Source: Stackebrandtia albiflava
Lineage (GTDB): Bacteria; Actinomycetota; Actinomycetes; Mycobacteriales; Micromonosporaceae
Direction: 5' to 3'
Length of the DNA stretch: 64,000 bases
NCBI RefSeq assembly: GCF_007994225.1
Contig: NZ_VLLL01000005.1
Location: forward strand, 314,359-378,358
Part shown: positions 61,312-64,000 of the stretch, in pieces
How the letters are laid out: each line of letters opens with the position of its first letter
Position numbering within the stretch: position 1 is the first letter of the stretch
The notes under the pieces: model-generated
Database searches by the model: none
What the model saw: the letters and a program-made list of their open reading frames with translations, nothing else
What the model was told of the DNA's origin: nothing
Program-made: the position numbers and the translations under genes

Positions 61312-61541
61312 ACCCCGGCCGCCGGTGACACCGTCGCGCGGCGGTGACTCGGCCGCTCTCCGGCCGGTGGCACGCCCCACCCCGACCAGGGGGCGGACCG
61401 GCCCACGGCACGAAGCATGACAAAACGGGCCTAACCGTGTCAATCGGTTATTCAGCGGGCGTTCAGCCTCCGCCGCCGGGTCGCGTGACTCCCGCCTCGG
61501 GGGCGTGCGGGTGCCCGCCGGACACGCCTTAGGCTGACCGC

Positions 61542-62621
61542 GTGAACCCGGCGCAGGCATTGCACGTCAGGGCCGTCTGGCTGCCCGACGACACCACCCG
61601 AGACATCTACATCCACGGCGACCGCCTGACCTTCACACCGATACCCGGCGCACAGACCGTCGCCACCGGCGGCTACGCGCTGCCCGGCCTGGTGGACGCC
61701 CACTGCCACATAGGCATCAAGCCCGGATCGATCCCCATCGAAGACCTCGACGAGGCCCGGGAGTTCGCCCGCATCGACCGGGACGCCGGAGTACTCGCCA
61801 TCCGCGACGCCGGATCCCCGTACCCGTACCCGGAACTCGACGACGAACCCGACCTGCCGCGCCTGGTGAGGGCCGGCAGGCACCTCGCGCCGCCGCGGCG
61901 CTACCTGCGCGGCATCGCCGTCGAGTGCACCCCCGAGGAGCTGCCCGCCCGGGCCGCCGAACAGGCGGCACTCGGCAACGGCTGGGTCAAACTCGTGGCC
62001 GACTGGATCGACCGCGGCGAGGGCGACCTCGGACCCACCTACGACGCCGACGTGCTCGCCGCCGCGGTCCAGGCCGCCCACGCCGCCGGCGCCCGGGTCG
62101 CCGTACACACCTTCTCGGAGACCGCGGTGGCCGCCGTCGTCCGCGCCGGCGTGGACTCCGTCGAACACGGCACCGGCCTGTCCCGCGACCTCATCGACGA
62201 GATGGCGCGGCGCGGCACCGCCCTGGTGCCCACGATGATCAACATCGCCACCTTCGACGACATCGCCGCGCACGCCGATCCCAAGTTCCCGGTGTACGCC
62301 GCGCACATGCGCCGGTTGAAGCGGGAGTTCCCCGAGGTGGTCCGTGCCGCCCACGACGCCGGAGTCCCGATCTTCGTCGGCACCGACGCCGGCGGCGGCA
62401 TCGACCACGGTCTCGCCGCCGAGGAGATGCTGCTGCTCCACGAACAGGCCGGGATGTCCGCCCACGAGGTGCTGGCGGCCGCGAGCTGGCGCGCCCGGGA
62501 GTGGCTCGGCTTCGGGGACCGGCTCGGTGACCTGGTGGTGTTCGACCGAGACCCCAGGCTGGACCTCCGCGCCGTACGTACGCCGTCCCGCATCGTCCTG
62601 CGCGGTGCGGTGATCCGGTGA
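61542..62621 (+). CDS. Amidohydrolase family protein (Rv2915c type)
   Basis: 359 residues from GTG 61542. The metal-dependent amidohydrolase motifs are in order: VDAHCHIGIK (HxH), LGNGWVKLVADWI (lysine region), VAVHTFSETA, SVEHGTGLS and VGTDAGGGIDHG (final aspartate). Relatives of this branch hydrolyse imidazolonepropionate-like, prolidase-type or dipeptide substrates; the substrate here is unknown. Its stop overlaps the GTG of a DmpA-type peptidase (GTGA). The gene follows ffh exactly as in mycobacteria. Confidence 0.92.
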   Translation: MNPAQALHVRAVWLPDDTTRDIYIHGDRLTFTPIPGAQTVATGGYALPGLVDAHCHIGIKPGSIPIEDLDEAREFARIDRDAGVLAIRDAGSPYPYPELDDEPDLPRLVRAGRHLAPPRRYLRGIAVECTPEELPARAAEQAALGNGWVKLVADWIDRGEGDLGPTYDADVLAAAVQAAHAAGARVAVHTFSETAVAAVVRAGVDSVEHGTGLSRDLIDEMARRGTALVPTMINIATFDDIAAHADPKFPVYAAHMRRLKREFPEVVRAAHDAGVPIFVGTDAGGGIDHGLAAEEMLLLHEQAGMSAHEVLAAASWRAREWLGFGDRLGDLVVFDRDPRLDLRAVRTPSRIVLRGAVIR

Positions 62622-63655
62622 ACTCCGTCGGAAAGGGGACCACGACCGTGACCACGCGTGCGCGCGACCTCGGCATACTGGCCGTGCCCGGCACCACCGG
62701 CCCGCACGGCGCGATCACCGACGTGCCGGGCGTCCTCGTCGGCCACACCACGGTGCGACGGCCACCCGACGTCCACACCGGAGTCACCGCGATCGTGCCG
62801 CGCGGCATCGGACCCGCCTCACCGATCCCGGCGGGCATCTCGGTCGGAAACGGCTTCGGCAAACTGATCGGCGCCACCCAGGTCACCGAACTCGGCCGGC
62901 TGGAGTCACCGATCGTGCTCACCGCGACGCTGTCGGCCTTCCGCGCCGCCGACGCCCTGGTCAGTTGGCTCGTCCGCGAACCCGCCTTCGGCGACGTCAC
63001 CACCTTCAACCCGGTGGTGGGGGAGTGCAACGACGGTTACCTCTCCGACATCCGCGCCCGACCGGTCACCGAGGAACACGTGCTCGCCGCGGTCGGCGGG
63101 GCGAACGACGGGCCGGTCGCCATGGGATCGGTGGGAGCCGGCACCGGCACCGGCGCACTCGGGTTCAAGGCCGGGATCGGTTCGGCGAGCAGGATCGTCG
63201 AGATCGAGGGCACCACCGTGACCCTGGGTGGACTCGTCCAGGCCAACTTCGGCGGCGTACTGCGGGTACTCGGCCGCCCGGTCCCGCCACCGCCGCATAC
63301 CCCACGACCACCCGACACCGGCTCCTGCATGCTCGTACTGGCGACCGACGCGCCGCTGGAGTCCAGGCAGCTCAACCGGTTGGCGAACCGCGCGGTGTTC
63401 GGACTGGGCCGGGTCGGCGCCTCGTACAGCCACGGCAGCGGCGACTACGGCCTGGCGTTCTCGACCGGAACGGGCACGCCACCACCGGACTCCGCGCTCG
63501 ATCCGCTGTTCGCAGCCGCCCTCGACGTGGTCGAGGAGATGGTGCTCGATTCGCTGCTGGCCGCCGCCACCACCGTCGGCCGCCTCGGCCGGACGCTTCC
63601 GGGACTGACCACCTCGCCCGACTGGCGCGGCCTCGTCGCCGACGTCGCCCGGTGA
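62618..63655 (+). CDS. P1 family peptidase (DmpA-like, S58)
   Basis: 345 residues from GTG 62618, coupled to the previous stop; GTG 62648, after GGAAAGGGG, is an alternative. Signatures: GAITDVPGVLVGHTTV, PAGISVGNGFGK, SVGAGTGTGALGFKAGIGSA and the processing site DTGSCMLVLATDAPL, with cleavage predicted at Gly-Ser to expose the serine nucleophile as in DmpA. LESRQLNRLANRA follows as in D-aminopeptidases. It probably hydrolyses amino-acid amides or small peptides. It pairs with the amidohydrolase upstream. A more distant relative lies at 10889. Confidence 0.9.
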   Translation: MNSVGKGTTTVTTRARDLGILAVPGTTGPHGAITDVPGVLVGHTTVRRPPDVHTGVTAIVPRGIGPASPIPAGISVGNGFGKLIGATQVTELGRLESPIVLTATLSAFRAADALVSWLVREPAFGDVTTFNPVVGECNDGYLSDIRARPVTEEHVLAAVGGANDGPVAMGSVGAGTGTGALGFKAGIGSASRIVEIEGTTVTLGGLVQANFGGVLRVLGRPVPPPPHTPRPPDTGSCMLVLATDAPLESRQLNRLANRAVFGLGRVGASYSHGSGDYGLAFSTGTGTPPPDSALDPLFAAALDVVEEMVLDSLLAAATTVGRLGRTLPGLTTSPDWRGLVADVAR

Positions 63656-63725
63656 CGCGGACCGAGCTGTCGGCCGACTCCCGGGGCGACCGGTGATTCG
63701 CCCATGACCAGTAGCATTGGCCGAT

Positions 63726-64000
63726 GTGACCTACGATCCCTACGGTAATCAGCCGCCGCACGACCCGTACGGCAGTTCGCCGCCCCCACAGACCCCGCAT
63801 TCCGGTGCTCCCGGTTACTACCAGGACCCGAAAGGCCAGTACGACCCGTACCAGGGGCAGTACACCGCGCCGCCGTACATGCAACAGCCCATGGGATACC
63901 AGGCGCCGCAGAACGGTCTCGGCATCGCCGCGATGGTGCTGGGAATCGTGTCCATCCCCGCGTTGTGCCTCTGCTACGCCGGCGTGCCCACGGCGATCCT
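63726..64000 (+). CDS. Pro/Tyr-rich membrane protein, DUF4190-like, 3' truncated by window edge
   Basis: 91 visible residues from GTG 63726, running off the window. The N-terminus is Pro/Gln/Tyr/Gly-rich (MTYDPYGNQPPHDPYG, GYYQDPKGQYDPYQGQY), then a hydrophobic segment LGIAAMVLGIVSIPALCLCY and a second one starting. This pattern fits DUF4190-type small membrane proteins. It shares the MTY(P/D)P start and low-complexity tail style with the genes at 30652 and 31907, but not the visible C-terminal domain. Confidence 0.75.
   Translation, partial: MTYDPYGNQPPHDPYGSSPPPQTPHSGAPGYYQDPKGQYDPYQGQYTAPPYMQQPMGYQAPQNGLGIAAMVLGIVSIPALCLCYAGVPTAI

Noticed and set aside
59689-61560. 623-codon minus-strand frame opposite ffh
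   Set aside because: Shadow of ffh; repetitive composition and no family motif.

Overview
The window is a high-GC (about 70%) stretch of an actinobacterial chromosome. The evidence is a lysine-tailed HU protein, an IclR-type regulator divergent from leuCD, a cofC/fbiD-type F420 gene, an FtsY with an N-terminal membrane anchor, many GTG/TTG starts, and a gene order close to Mycobacterium tuberculosis Rv2989-Rv2915 and to Micromonosporales/Glycomycetales chromosomes. I cannot fix the genus from sequence alone. There is no sign of phage, insertion sequence, integrase or CRISPR array. It is a housekeeping backbone with small accessory insertions.

Left part (1-12.6 kb, accessory): a methyltransferase cut by the window edge, an ArsR-VOC-SRPBCC operon, PadR and SDR genes, a serine hydrolase, a DrrAB-like ABC exporter, DUF503-rbfA, a MATE exporter, an arylamine N-acetyltransferase and a P1/S58 peptidase. 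A small-peptide locus follows (11.94-12.6 kb): a 13-codon mini-ORF inside mutually exclusive RNA hairpins, a 34-residue peptide and a ten-cysteine peptide.

Middle part (12.6-41.2 kb): a tricorn-like protease, tRNA-Gln, the leucine regulator with leuC and leuD, hup, a stand-alone MraY homologue, mutT1, a cold-shock-like protein and cofC. Then come plsC-gpsA-ddl, PadR, DUF3515, an AsnC-type domain, thiL and rpmB. Two paralogous proline/glutamine-rich membrane proteins precede the DAK2-recG-DUF952-rsmD-coaD chain and the DUF177-rpmF-rnc operon.

Right part (41.2-64 kb): an opposite-strand island (DUF4349 lipoprotein, mutM, LuxR-type regulator, CAP protein) separates rnc from smc. smc and ftsY are followed by a phosphotransferase, a secreted M14 carboxypeptidase, a LysE exporter and a metallophosphoesterase divergent from a CGNR regulator. 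A MarR/cupin divergent pair, amt, an ABC-F protein, ffh, an amidohydrolase coupled to a DmpA-type peptidase, and a truncated DUF4190-like membrane protein complete the window.

Themes: signal-recognition and chromosome-organisation genes (smc, ftsY, ffh, hup), ribosome genes (rpmB, rpmF, rbfA, rnc, rsmD) and repair genes (recG, mutM, mutT1) form the core. The accessory genes are mostly exporters, small-molecule enzymes and local regulators. At several regulator or exporter genes the operator can be read directly from the DNA as a perfect or near-perfect inverted repeat (2715, 5670, 27669, 54632, 55749, 57732). No dedicated new defence or biosynthetic cluster is evident. The least explained elements are the peptide locus near 12 kb, the orphan MraY, and the twin low-complexity membrane proteins.
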